Source: Ignelater luminosus (taxonomy: Eukaryota > Arthropoda > Insecta > Coleoptera > Elateridae). From it: a stretch of DNA of 64,000 nucleotides. Where the stretch lies: NCBI GenBank assembly GCA_011009095.1, contig VTPC01090599.1:379662-443661 (forward strand), written 5' to 3'. The notes beneath the pieces were generated by a model. The model saw only the letters and a program-made list of their open reading frames with translations, was not told the DNA's origin and made no database searches. The translations under genes and the position numbers were made by a program. Shown here in pieces: positions 36,291-48,748 of the stretch. The number at the start of each line of letters is the position of its first letter. The stretch's first letter is position 1.

Positions 36291-39200
36291 CTTTTTTTAA
36301 TTTTATTTGTCATTAATTTTTAATTTAATAAAAATTTAAATAATTTGTTATTATTCTTATATTCGAAAAACGTACAAGAAATAATAAATTAGAAATGAAA
36401 ACTGATGAACGCTTTTTCATACTGCATACAACAAAACCAATTTGCTAAGAAAATCCAGTTAGAATGTAACATTTTACTTGCACAATACTGTTGACTCCTA
36501 CTATACATCTTTTAATATAATTTATTCTCATCACAGCAATCTTGAAATTTCTTAATCTGAATGATCTAAAAATTCCATTATAAAACTCTTTATAGGCTTG
36601 CGTGGGAAATAAATAACTGACCATAACTTGTGGTTGATGGTTCACTACTTTTTTGCTGACTGGTTTCGTAGATTTAATTCTAACAGAGACTTTTATTTAT
36701 TTGTCAATAAGCGTTTCAAATTTTTCCTACAAAGTTTATGTTATCATGTTCTAATTGCGGCTTGCCGAGTAGGTTGCGGGAGGTTTTCCTTCCGACAAAG
36801 GCAGACCGTTTGCTTCCGTTGAACCTGTCGGGTCTATGTCATTGCCGTGAGAGATGAAGTTTTGTTGTGTGCGAATCCCTACAGATTGGGGTAAGTTTTA
36901 CTCTTCCTGATTATTTCAATGTTGATTCTAATAGATTTTTTTCCTCTTAGCTTTTTGGTAAGGGGCATCAAGAACTGACTTCCGTAAATTATTTCTTGTG
37001 AAGCTTGAGGAAATTATGTAGTTTTTCGTATAATCTTTAAATTCGTTTCTTTGCCTCAACACAAAGCCATTATTTGGTAAATGATTCAAAAAGTTTAAGG
37101 ATCCATTTACTGTAACGGTTCGTTACTCGTCGTCACAAATTTATTAGATTTCCTAAAATCCCGCCAATATTTCATTATTCTAAGTTGGTACGAAAGTGTT
37201 ATAAAATAATGTGGATGCATACTCTCGTCTTATCTAACTTAATTTCCATAATTTATTGTTGAATGCAGAATTTGATTTGTTCATTGATTAAATAGAATTA
37301 GGAATTCTATATTTTGAAGTTTTTCTTATTTAAACTCATCTTTTATAAATAAATGCGAATTTTATCGTCTTTGGGGGAATCCCCTAATAAAGTATCATTG
37401 AACAGTTTAATTTTAACATTTTTTTGAATATTTGTTATACTCCTGTATAAAAATTTTAGTTGTGGTTGATAATTCTTTAGAAATTCTAATTTAATTTAAA
37501 AACGCAAAATATTAATCTTAGGCCATTGGTTTTCTCTTCAGTTTAATTTTATATAGTTTTAGTCGGTTTACATTTTGAAATTTGGCGGAAGGGCGGAGAT
37601 TCGTTATTGGCGTGGTCCTTCCGTTTTGATCTGAGACAAGGGTATTGCGAAAGTGGTAACACAATCACCAGGTTAGTCGTGAGATTGCAATCAAAATTAT
37701 ATTTCTTCAGCGGAGTCTGAATAAATATTGTGTTAGTTTGTTTTTTCGTGCACTGTGAATTATTTATTTTAGCCTTTGGATCTAACTGGGATTTTTTGTT
37801 TGGTTCCCTAAATGTATTCGTTATAGGGGTGGGTCCACGAATGGTTCTCGAAGTTGCTTCAAGTAAAAATCCTGTTGTTTATCATAGAATATAAAGAATA
37901 ATTTGAATTTCCTATTAATCTGAGCTAGGAATTCAACAGAGGTAATATCGTACATAACCTCACAAAGGCGTATACAATGGCACTGGATCAACGATCAAAA
38001 ATCTATTAAGCCGCATTGAATGTAGATCCTGAGAGGAATGTGATAAAGCCAGGAAATACATACCTGTAAGTTAAACTGTGTTTTGTTTTAACGTTTATTT
38101 TGTTTCTAAAATTCGTTCATACGACAAGTTGAAGCTTTGGTTGTTATATTGCGATTTAGTGACAATTATTGATTTTTTTTATTAAACTAGTGGTTATTGT
38201 TAAAATCCACTTATTTTAACACTTAAATATATTCAATATTGTGGATATCCATTTGTTAATAAACAATTAGTTGCTATCGATGATATCCACTTGTTTCATG
38301 GTTATAAATGCATTCAATATTCTGAATATCTATTTGTTTATTGATAATTAAGTTACTATTTTTGATGCTTATTTGTTTGTTAACCTAGTTATTAATTAAA
38401 CTAGGGTGACGGCACCTCTATTTAGTGAGGATTATTTAAAATTTAAAAGGTTTTTCACTCGTGTTGAAGAGTGGTCTTTCCTTTTATTTGTTTTTCTGTT
38501 GTTTGTGTTTATGCGATAAACATATTGATTATATAAAACTGTATATCATTTTTTTGTGTCTTATATTTTATTGGTAAACACCACGTCTGCTTGAGTTTTG
38601 AGACTGTCCCTCTTGAAACAAAGCCTCTAGCGTTCAACATGGTATCGGATGGTATTTATCGGTTTTAGGTATTTAAGTTAGAATCATTTGGGCAGACCTG
38701 TGGTTTATTATTGATATACACATATTCCTAATCTGTTATAAAATTATCTAACACCCACGATCCAAAATAAGATGAGTCATCATTAGCCGGATTGTTTCTA
38801 ATAAGCATTAGTTATTTGGTGAGTAACCTTTTAATTAGAAATAACGTTTTTAAAAACGGTTACACTACTTGGGAAATCCACAGGTCGACATCGGCTTCCA
38901 GGATTGCCTTATAATTTATTTTTGGGTTCATCCACGGATCTGAGAAATTGTATCTGCTAAAATTTCACATGTGGGTACAATTTCCTAAGTTAATAAATAA
39001 ATATATCTAAAATTTTTAATTCATTTGAAATCTTTTATCGATTGCACTTATGTATTAATCGTTTCTACCTTTCATATTTTTTTTATACTGATGCTTGTTA
39101 TCATAAATTTTTTGCTTTTCTTAAATTTATTTTATTGAATAAATGGAAATACAGATTGCATTAACTTAAATATATAGGAATTAATTTATTACAGTGGTTT

Positions 39201-42200
39201 GTTGCCAAGAAAAATACAAATAAAAGATAATACTATTAAAAATTTTAAAAGTTACCACACCACACATATTGAACGCCCAAAAAAACTACACAAAAAGGTA
39301 AATGTTTGGGCACAATTCAGGAACCCTAAAGTATCCCAGCATCTCTCTAGAAAAGGTTGTATATCCAACAGCTGGTTGAGAAATTCGAATAGAACTAATC
39401 GTTGGCGAATATATGTAATAAAGTACATTATCTTTCACTGGTTCTCAGGAATGCGTATAATTAAAGTAAAGATAGAGAAATTGTCTAAGAGATTATCGAC
39501 AGTTTTATACAATTTAATTTTTGAGAAAAGTTACGCCATTTGTAATAGAGCATCCTTTCCTAAATCCAACTTGAAATGTGTTCATAATATCATGACTTTG
39601 TAATTTCCAAGCTAGTTTACGGTTGGTCATTTTTTGCAGTACATTGTTTCGTAAAAGCCCACTGTAACCAAAATATGTTTAGCTTTTGGAAAGACAACGA
39701 ATTTGATCGAAACCACTGTTAAAGCTGGTATACATTATTAAATTTTGGATTGGATTAAAATTTGATTTGTTCAAATTATATTTGGTTTTTTACATTATAC
39801 GATTTTGCAATTTGAGTAAATTATTGATAATTGATTTAACTTGCAATTTGATTTTTCCAAGAATAGAACAGTTTCCGTTTTTATTTGGTTTTACAGACTA
39901 TTTTTAATATTTAAGCATAGCAACAACTATGCTTAATGGCTAGAACTCTTATAATTTAAACTGACAAATATTAAATCATCAGATTGATCTAGTCAAAATA
40001 AAAGCTAAATCTTACAAAATGATACTGAAATTTGCAAAATCACTATCAAGTCTTTGTACAGCAAAAATCAGAAGTTTTGACCAACCAAGTATGTTAGCTA
40101 CGTCACCAAAAATAGTATTTTTTGCACATTTTTAAATCCAATGTGTTGAGAAAAACATTTGATAAAAAAAATGTCTTAGGTTATCTTTTCTTTTCCACTA
40201 CCATACTTCAAATAAAATTTGAAGACAAAATTATTTACTTCCCGTAAATATAAAGGAAAAACTGGATGATTGCAAAGCACGCTATACATACCGTAGATAA
40301 AAGATGTTGGTTTATCAAAGTTTTGTAAACTTGTCCATCGAATGTTACGTTATCAAAGAGTGTTTCTACTCGCCGCAAACTGCGGCTGTCTGATTCTACA
40401 AAAACCGGGTTGGAAAAAACAATTAATTCAATTAGCGTATTTTACTTAATAACCTTGCTTTAATTAACATATACTATTGTAAACTATTAGGTCTTACCTG
40501 TGTTACTCATAATAAATAGAGTTGTTTCTTAAAGATTTTTTTAATGACTTATTGTGGGTTTGTATGTTTGTACTGTGTCATAGGTATGAGTTACATAAAG
40601 GAAATGTGGCTCAAGGTAAGTCTAAGCCTATTTTATCTTTTTGTAGAAAAGTACCCAAAGTGAAACCGGAAATGGGCAGCATTATCTTCAAAAATTTTAT
40701 CACAAACAAAAGTGTACCAACTAAACTATTTTTATGTTTTTACGCTAACAATGTCATAGAAAACGCTAAAGACTTTTAAAGCTCAAAGGTGGACGATTTC
40801 CAATGCTTTTATCGGCAATAATTCAACAGAATTGGTTAGCGCGTTGTATGCGCATGTTCTTGATTTATTTCACTCATTACTTATTTTGATGAATTTGTTT
40901 TATCTTATTTGTAAGTTATTGGATCTTCTCACTCAACTGTTTTCTGTTAATAATGCAATGTTTTAGTTTCTCTTTAATTTTAAATATAATGAATTTATTT
41001 ATTTGCTATCAGTTTGAGACGAATATTTTTATAAATTTAAATAATGCCGGATTTTCCTTCTAATTTATTTATGCAATATGAATTTAAAGGTTACGAATTT
41101 TTCAGCGTTAGTAAATTATGGTGATACATTCGCTTTACCTATCGACTATACTTAGATTTTCTGATCAGGAAAAGAATTTGATTTTCATATGAGGTTTGTA
41201 TAATGGATCAAGCCCTTCACGAAGCATTCTTTTTCATATTTATGTGTCATCTCGCATTCTATTATTCTAATGTATACCCTTAACGCATCTCACAAAAGCA
41301 ACGTTAAAAGATAATACCTCTATATCCTTAAAGAATTCAAAAATAAGTCTTACAGGAAATATACATTTGATTTTTCTAAAAAAAGAATAACTGAATGAAA
41401 CCTTATTAACGTATTAGAGTGTACCTAAACATATACTCAAGATTAGGATACCAATAACCCTTAAAGAAAACAAAAAAGAATTTTCTACGAAAACATCAAT
41501 CAATGCAACAAAATGTCTGCAACAAAAAAGATCTTCAATTTCTTAAGAGTATTCGATTAGATGAATGATGTAGTGTGTATCTGCCGTATTATTGTAGGCG
41601 TTCTTCGATACTCTCTGATGCTATTTATCTTTCCTACAAAAGTACTTATTTATAGCTGTTGAAGCTAGTGAGAGATTGATTAATTTACCAATTACATACA
41701 CTTTAGTTTAAATAATTTATATAATAATAGCATAACAAAAATCTTATGCAAATTTTAAATCAATTGACATTATTTGGCTTCTTTAATAACATTATACAAC
41801 AAAAAGCAAGAAGAATATAAACAATAATGAAACTTATTTTGTGTATAATTCGCTATTACGTCCTTTATCCAATCAAATAAAACTCAACACCTATCGAATT
41901 TAGTTGTCATATTAAGAAATAATTTAATAAAACATCAATTACGCTTTAGTTAAACATTTTTATACTTACAGTTATACATTTTGAAATCATAGTCTTACAA
42001 TACGAACGCCGTTATTAGATAACCTAAAATTAGGTTACCTACTTGCCAAATTAGTATTCGTATTTTAGGGTTTCACACATAAAATCGATTTTCTTAAAAT
42101 AATAGTAGATACGTTTTGGAGTAGGTGTAATACAGTTAGTAGAGCCGTTTAAGAAGCAACATAAATTCTAGTCGACTGTAAACTAGGAGATTAGAAGATT

Positions 42201-42713
42201 TAAATCGGTATACAACTCTCTCGTGATAACTTAGCAAATGATACATTTGAATTTAAATGCGGAGTAATGTAATAGTTTTACAGGGAAATAATTAGGAAAA
42301 CTTGTTGAAGGTCCATTAATAAAATGAAATTGAATTTATGTCGCTTGCTTCTGGAAATTAAATTGGCAAATAAGCAAATACCCTCTAGCCTTTCACTAAC
42401 TAAGTAAATGGGGAAGCTTCAAGCATTTCAAGTAAACTCACCAAATGTAGTGTTAGTTTTGACAATATGGTGTGTAAAGGAATTTCTCTCTTAATATACA
42501 TATTCGATATTATCTATTTAATAATCATAGAGTTACAATTCGACTAATTTTATGATTTAGGGTGATGTGTTTTAAATTCTATTTAAAATAAAAAAGATTT
42601 AAGAAACTTTATAATTAAAGGATTTCAAATAAGATTTGCGTAAATTTCCTAACGGGTTCTTTTAGCATATTTAGTTAACGCGTCTCGAAATTTTTGTATT
42701 TAGGGTAAACGGT
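36291..42713. other. Stretch with possible LTR-like DNA, no recognised gene
   Basis: 36600-38500 has GC-richer patches (36740-36880 and 37570-37720). It also has a 60-nt intron-like unit at 36891-36950 that resembles units in the two solo-LTR-like inserts, and a hairpin cctagtt/aactagg near 38383-38403. This may be a third, poorly bounded copy of that LTR family. The rest is AT-rich. Open frames at 39199-39603 and 40522-40779 (+) and 36445-36645 (-) have no recognised domain. Confidence 0.4.
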
Positions 42714-42744
42714 ACAGTTATTGGCCTCTTTAGAGATAATGTTT

Positions 42745-43657
42745 TTATTCGAGCAGGATGTTCTCTGAGCTTTTTTTCATTCTATTCCACAACGTTTCGA
42801 TAGGTGATAGATCCGGGCTACTAGAGACCCAGGGCAATGTCTGTAGGTTATTTTCAGTCATCCAGACTTTTACCTTTCTTGCACTGTGGCATGAAGCACC
42901 GTCTTGTTGAAAAACACGTTTTCTACCGTCTAACTCTAAATATTCGATTGTAGGCAAAAGATGCTGTTCCAGAATTTCAATGTATGTGTTAGCATTAATT
43001 ATACCGTCTGCAAAATACAGTCTACCCACACCGGAGGAAGACATGCTGCCCCACACCATAATAGAGGCAGGGAATTTAATTTTAGTCCGTAAGCAATCGG
43101 TATTGTAAGCTTCTGATTTTGTTCTTATTACTCTACTCCTAGTATCACCTATGGATACCTCGAAACGTGATTCATCAGACCAAACTACTGTGCCCCACTC
43201 TTCCAAAGTCTAATTTTTGCGAGGTCTAACCCACTCCATACGATTTTTCATTTGTTTATTAGTTAATAGTGGTTTCTGTTTCGCCTGATGGGGTGGGAAA
43301 AGTTTTGTTAAAGGGTACTAACGCTAAACCAAAAATATGTTTACCTTATACAAATTATAACTCATACGCTTAAATGCACGTAGTAAAGTGTATTTTGAAT
43401 AATTTTTTTCTATGCTTTCATTCCAGAGGGCAGTGAGAGCTGTGGAACTAGCACGACGATTTTTCGATAGTAGAACTTCGCTTGAAACGTTGCTTTGCAG
43501 CAATCAGACGTGTTTCTTTGTGATATTCAATAATGTCTCGTACAGCATAACGCGATAATCCTATCGTTTTAGCAATTTTACAGCAAGAATTACATTGTGC
43601 TGATAAATTCATGATAACTCTGCGCAAATCTTCAGACAACGCTTTGCCCTTCGGCAT
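42745..43657 (-). pseudogene. Tc1-type transposase (DD34E), degraded
   Basis: Transposase of a Tc1/mariner element on the - strand. I placed the start at 43657 (MPKGKALSEDLRR) because the upstream Met at 43702 adds residues not seen in the family. An N-terminal helix-turn-helix follows (CCKIAKTIGLSRYAVRDIIE). The middle, about 43207-43447, is broken by frameshifts and includes ALWNESIEKNYSKYTLLRAF and KQMKNRMEWVRPRKN. The catalytic domain at 42745-43206 is open. It has WSDESRFEVS with the first Asp, IMVWGSMSSSGVGRLYF, FQQDGASCHSARKVK with the second Asp, and PDLSPIETLWNRMK with the Glu. There are 34 residues between the second Asp and the Glu, the DD34E spacing of Tc1. The protein ends about 50 residues early, at SENILLE. 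Possible tips tacagttattggcc (42713) and ggccatgataagtata (43741) match only loosely. Confidence 0.8.
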
Positions 43658-43759
43658 TTTTTTACAAACTGTCAAAATGACTACTTTAATGTATTTTTCC
43701 AAGACTATCTAGATTATCTTAGTATGAAGAAATTCGCTGTGGCCATGATAAGTATAGAA

Positions 43760-44128
43760 AGTATTAATAGATTTGCAAGCTCTTGTTACACTACCTAACC
43801 TCTATTTTTTTGAGAGCTGTTCAATTTGCGAAAATTAAAAAGTAAATCAACAAGTCTGTAAAATTTAGATGACTAGAAGATAAAATAAAAAGTGTACAGC
43901 TTTTTCTATATATTTTTGTAAAAAGTCATGAAGTATTTTTAAAAATAAGGAAAAAATCACAGTTGAGCGAACTGATGTGCAATAGGGCTCGTATTATGTA
44001 TAGTTACTTAAATCAAGTCATTGGAACTAATTGCTTCAATTATTGGCATCTACTTTAAAACTTTTTAAAACTGTTTCTTTAGGCCAGTTTTGCACTTAAA
44101 TACAGGTGAAGCTGACGTTGGTTGCTGT
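43760..44128. other. Spacer between the Tc1 and pogo relics
   Basis: AT-rich. No coding similarity and no terminal inverted repeats of either neighbouring element could be paired here. Confidence 0.4.
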
Positions 44129-45527
44129 TTATGTAGATACACAGGTTATATAGTAAGTTCTTAGACAAGCAGAACATTTAATACCAGGCCATGTTATATT
44201 ATAGGTATGTGTAAAACATAAACCAATCGATACCTTGCTATTATTATATTCAAACTCTGTTTCTAGTGGAGAGTTTACTTCTTTATTATATTCCAACTCG
44301 GTTGTTAGCGAAACCTCTACTTCGAAATCCAAAATTCTGACATGCTTGCCCTATATTTCTTTCTTCTATAATAACTGCTTGTCTTGTGTTATAATTTTCA
44401 GGGTTATCTGTACTTAAAACGGGTATGCCTTTATAATCAGAATTACTTGCATATTCGCTATATCAAAAAGTTCTTGTGAGTGTATTCTATTAGCCTGGTC
44501 TTCCAATGACAAGATGTCTGAAACTTCTGTCTCTGTAGTGACTTTAGAGTCTGATATAAATTGTACTTGCTCTTTATTATTTTCTTCATCAATAGTTATC
44601 ATGTAATTTTTGTTAGCACTTACATCAAATTCATTATCAGCTGGGATTTTTTCATCTAAAACCTGTTCAGTAAAAATATATGTTTCTTCAAATAATGTTT
44701 CTTCTCCATGTCTCTATGGCGAAAACTCTGCCAAATTTTGTACAGTGTATCAAAATCTTGCAAAATCTCTTCATGCGAAGACTTTATATTCTTAGAACTC
44801 TCAACCTTTTCATGTTCACTATTTTGAGATATACCCTGTTTTTGGATCGGTGTTGTAACAGTCATTTGTTGTTCTTTCCCAGTTACATGGAATTGGCTTT
44901 TTACGCTTTCAGGGGTACCCGTAGTTTTTTAATTTTGTAGAAAAAAAAGCCCTTAATCATAAAACATTGTAATTACAAATGTTGGGTTACAAATTTTATT
45001 GGTCTCGGTTCACATTTCTCTTGTTTTCAATTTAAAACATTTTCCGTATTTCACAACTTCTAGAGCAGGTGAAACGCTGGGTATATTTATTTCAAATATT
45101 AAACTTTAATTCTCCGCAGTGGAAATTTAAATGTTCTATTATATTCTTTCCTCTTAGGGGTGATATATTCTAGAATTTCTGGATTAGAAGGGTTGTGAAG
45201 AGATGTCCTTCCAAACTTGGATGGTGATTTTTTTACCCACTTGAAAGTTAATATATTACGGTTATCTTGCGGATTTCTTTCTCCTTCTCACTTCTAATCA
45301 GATTTCTTTAATTGAAGCCCTGGATAGGATCTTATTATTGTTTAAAGTTTGCTTAATTTTCTTCCTGCGTTAAGCGTGAAATCACGAACCGGTTGGATTA
45401 GACTTTTGGGAAAAATGAGGACTGTTTGTGGCAGACGAGACGCAACCAGCGTATGAGTTAGTTGTGTTACATTATTATTTGTCAAATTTTGTGACAAGTG
45501 AGTGAAAGGAAAACTCTACCATTAGGG

Positions 45528-45593
45528 GTAAGTTTTCCTTTCCTTGTACTTCCTTGTATGCACCGATTTTTGATTGCCTTTTCTTGTCTCCAG
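45528..45593 (+). promoter_or_regulatory. Intron-like GTAAGT...CAG unit in insert B
   Basis: After agggg, the 66-nt unit starts gtaagttttcc and ends in the pyrimidine-rich ccttttcttgtctccag. It matches units in insert A (58163-58230, 68 nt) and near 36891-36950 (60 nt). It may be a small intron in a 5' leader. Splicing is inferred only. Confidence 0.35.
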
Positions 45594-46925
45594 TTTTTTT
45601 ATTTTTACCCGGAAGCCACTGTCTGGAGTTGGGACCTAATAACGTTCATCTGGTGGGTCCCACAACTTATTCCCGTTTGGAAGTCAGGAGTCTATCTATC
45701 AAACTAAACTGTTAGATTTTATCGTCTCGCGATTTACCACGGGATGCTGATGAACCGGTAGAAATCATCCGCTTCTGGTCTCTTAAAAGAATCCAGTGCT
45801 AAATTATTGTCCATTGACGTCAACTACGATATAGAGATATTTTTTGTCCGTAAAGATTTTTACTTAAAATAACTTAAGAGTTACTCTTTTCAATCAGTTT
45901 AATATTAAAAATTTAATTTTTGTTATATAACTTAATCTTATGATGACCTACCACTCATTATAGTCGTAATGTTTTGTTTTAAACTGCAATAATCAACTCA
46001 TTAGTTTGATATTTCATTTGGTTTTAGAAAATCTAAAACAAAATTTGTCATAATCGTTTTTTTGGTAATCCTTGAGATCGAATTGTTTTATATTCAGTTT
46101 CTGGATCTAAATTGAAACTTGTATGCAAATTTTTCTCCTTTAGGATTTAGCTTCCGCAGCTTCCGTACGGAACCCGCCGAAGGTTGTGGTAAGATCTGTT
46201 TTTTTCTTAAATTTGTGTCCGAAACTGCTTCTTGTTTATTTGCTTATAAAACGTTTTGGATAAGTTGACTCTTGATAGTTGATAGATTTAGACTGAAATT
46301 TTGCTAAGTAACGTTAAATTAATTTTTTTTACTAATTGCCCTTAATTAAATTTTTGTAATTTGGATGGTTCTAGTAATTTCATTAAAAAAATGTTTTAAA
46401 ATTATTAATTTCTCTTTTATGATGGCTGTAAAATTTAAGTAGAAAAATGTATTTTTACATTAGTACCTATGAACTTGCAGATTAACGGTTGAAGTGTGCC
46501 GGTCGGATAAGTCTATTGTACTAAATTTCTTGATAACATTGAAACTTATAATAAATTTTTCAAACACGAAATTTATATCGAATTTAACTTTGGTTTTGAT
46601 AATAATTGGATTTTTGTAATTAGTGTGAAGGTTAGGGTTTGTTGTAACTTAACTTACATTGTTGAGTATTTTTTGTGAACTTATACAATTTTGATTTAAT
46701 TAAAAGTTAGCTTAATAACTTATTTATTTGATTTGTTGCATATTATCACCATTTGCTATTAATTTAGAATTACATAGTATCTTAGGTCTTCTGCATAAAA
46801 GACAAAGTTGATATAATCTTGTGTTTTTTTTTAAATAATTTTCTTCAGTAAATAAATTTCGTCTGTTGGATTTGTGGTTGTTTTATTGTATGTATAACCA
46901 ATCTCGATCTACGCTCAAGGCCACC

Positions 46926-47005
46926 GCCTGAGCTTAGTCAGGCCGAGGACTTAATGGTCCTCGTTTTTCTTTAAATTTAAAAGTGTAACGTAAGGCCGCG
47001 TTACA
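46926..47005 (+). repeat. Three hairpins at the end of insert B
   Basis: gcctga, loop gcttag, tcaggc (46926-46943); cgaggac, loop ttaatg, gtcctcg (46944-46963); tgtaacg, 8 bases, cgttaca (46984-47005). All three stems are perfect, and the last pair forms the element's tip. Confidence 0.7.
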
Positions 47006-48748
47006 GTGTCTCCTTGATTTGGTGGTCTTTGAAGAGACTTTTCTAAACATTTAGTGAAGTCGATTGCGTCTAAACTCCAAGGAGATAAACCGGTAGCCCG
47101 AAATCTTTTATAGATCTATCGCCAGTTTTTAGAATTGGAGCAAACTTTCCTTTTGTTAAATTGTTTTGAAAGATGCTCGCACCTTCATTCTGACACCGTT
47201 TTTGACAGGTTTAAAACCAGAAACATCTACTGGTTATAAAATTCTTATTAAATTAGGATAAAGTGCTATCAGAATAATTTGAAGCTGAGAACACAGTTCA
47301 CTTAGCTTTTATGTCAGATGGATAGCATTACCGTTGACAAATAAAGTTATAGGAAAAACCACGCCAGATTGTTGTAAATCAGGATATAATTTATTATATT
47401 ACCAATATATTCATAGAAAAGTTTTTTCTCATCCACCCATTACCGCTTATAAAGAGCTCTCACTCGTCTGGCACAGATCTGAGTATCTCTGTCGGTAACC
47501 TTTTATAAAGATAAATGACCATAGGTGGTGTAACCTGACGAGCAGTAGAGAACGTAAACATAACATGATTTGATTTGTGTATGGTCAACCTTATATACAT
47601 TTATTTTTCCACGCGAGGCAATGATTGTACTGTTTTTTTAACATAAAATAAAATTAGTCTCAGCTTTCAGAATTTTATCATACCCTTTGCCCTGTAATTA
47701 AGAATAAATTCAATCAAACCATTTTCTGACATCATTTTCTAAGACTTTTGAGCTCGACGAAGTTACAGCTTCAGGTGTCTTTATTGCTAGCTCAGCATGC
47801 CGTCTGAGAAGTGCCTTATACCACCTTTCGCTGGATTATGTTTTGGACACGCATCATGAAAATCTTTAACAGGTGATTTTATACCTTCAGCTCGTCGAGG
47901 AAACCCTTTCTGATAATTTGTGATTATGCAAGATGTGACTCCTCAGCTGCAAGTATAAGCTTTGGTTCATGTCCAGTTTTCACAAATTTATGACTCAATC
48001 TGAATTGGAGTGTTGATCTCGGAATACCACATAGAGTAGAAGCTCATTTTTTAGGCATTCCATTTTGTATAGCTTCAAGAACTCTTTCTATAACTTCCTC
48101 ACTGTAAGTTTTTTGATATGTACTACCTTCTCGAATTTTGATCATTTCCTGTATCTGTTAACAATAAACCCACATTATAGGTATCTACCTAGGTCGTTGT
48201 ATGTGTAGAAAAGTTTTTATTGTTTCAAAAAGAAATATAACTATAAGTAGGTACTATTCTTTTATTGTTTCAATTGATGCAAAATTAAAATTAATTCTGA
48301 AGTATTATCTGTTATCTACAGTGATTGGTGAGAAATGTGATTTTCAATATCTTCTTTTGTCAATAAGGAGTATAAACACAAGAATAAAAAAGTTTATCAA
48401 AATTACAGTTATTGGTATCCTTGTCAACAGAATAGACATCTAAATAACAATATACAATAACAAAAAATGAACCATTCTTAAGACTTACATTTAATGGCGG
48501 TTCCTAAGCAAATCACTGAGAATTGGGTAGCGCTAATGTATGAGTTAGTTAACGTGCTTTTCTTAGGCAAAGCTACTAACGTTTCAGATATAGAAAATAA
48601 ACTTTACTTCCAATAAGTAAATCAAGCTTTGTTTTATCTTTTGTTCATTCTTCGTCTCTAGCTTAACTTAGCTCTAAAAAGTCTACCAATGCGAGGACAT
48701 AAAGTTTGCTTTCTTTTGCTTTGGAGATTTGAATATATTTCAACTTAA

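Larger units (their letters stand above)
44854..47005 (+). mobile_element. Solo-LTR-like insert B (2152 bp)
   Basis: The insert begins with tgtaaca and ends with cgttaca, so its termini are short inverted repeats of the TG...CA type found in LTRs. It is flanked by the 4-bp direct repeat gtgt (44850-44853 and 47006-47009). It interrupts the pogo-type transposase coding sequence, which continues on both sides. It contains no recognisable coding domain. Its 3' end shares sequence and hairpins with insert A at 57910-59535. No internal region and no second LTR were found, so it would be a solo LTR left by recombination. A non-autonomous DNA transposon with short inverted repeats remains possible. 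Confidence 0.65.
44129..48150 (-). pseudogene. pogo/Tigger-type transposase, split by an LTR insert
   Basis: The most complete DNA-transposon transposase in the window, read on the - strand. Order seen: N-terminal helix-turn-helix SEEVIERVLEAIQNGMPKK and IPRSTLQFRLSHKF (47990-48120); CENP-B-type part IRKGFPRRAEGI and ERWYKALLRRHAELAIKTPE (47765-47900); VLENDVRKWF (47710); then DDE domain pieces INVYKVDHTQI (47580), HVMFTFSTARQVTPPMVIYL (47515-47570), YKRLPTEILRSVPDEW, LFVNGNAIHLT (47320, where the family has VDGH), LCSQLQIILIALYPN (47265), VDVSGFKPVKNGVRMK, and RATGLSPWSLDAIDFTKCLE (47041-47100). At 47006 a foreign 2152-bp insert begins. The C-terminal part resumes at 44853 and ends with a Cys-rich tail, GIKCSACLRTYYITCVST (44129-44185), resembling the PHD-like tail of insect family members. 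Stops and frameshifts show inactivity. Confidence 0.8.

Noticed and set aside
37112..38862. A third LTR bounded by tgtaacgg at 37112 and ggttaca near 38860
   Set aside because: The flanking bases (ttac and ctac) do not match exactly, the end lacks the hairpins seen in inserts A and B, and the intron-like unit lies outside these limits at 36891. The boundaries are therefore not credible.
39199..39603. 134-codon open frame on the + strand as a gene
   Set aside because: It has no domain, a Lys/Arg/Ser/Asn-rich composition typical of AT-rich chance frames, and no supporting context.
44656..44865. Separate small gene on the - strand
   Set aside because: It is the C-terminal part of the split pogo-type transposase. 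Its first few codons lie inside the LTR-like insert, so the apparent start Met is artificial.
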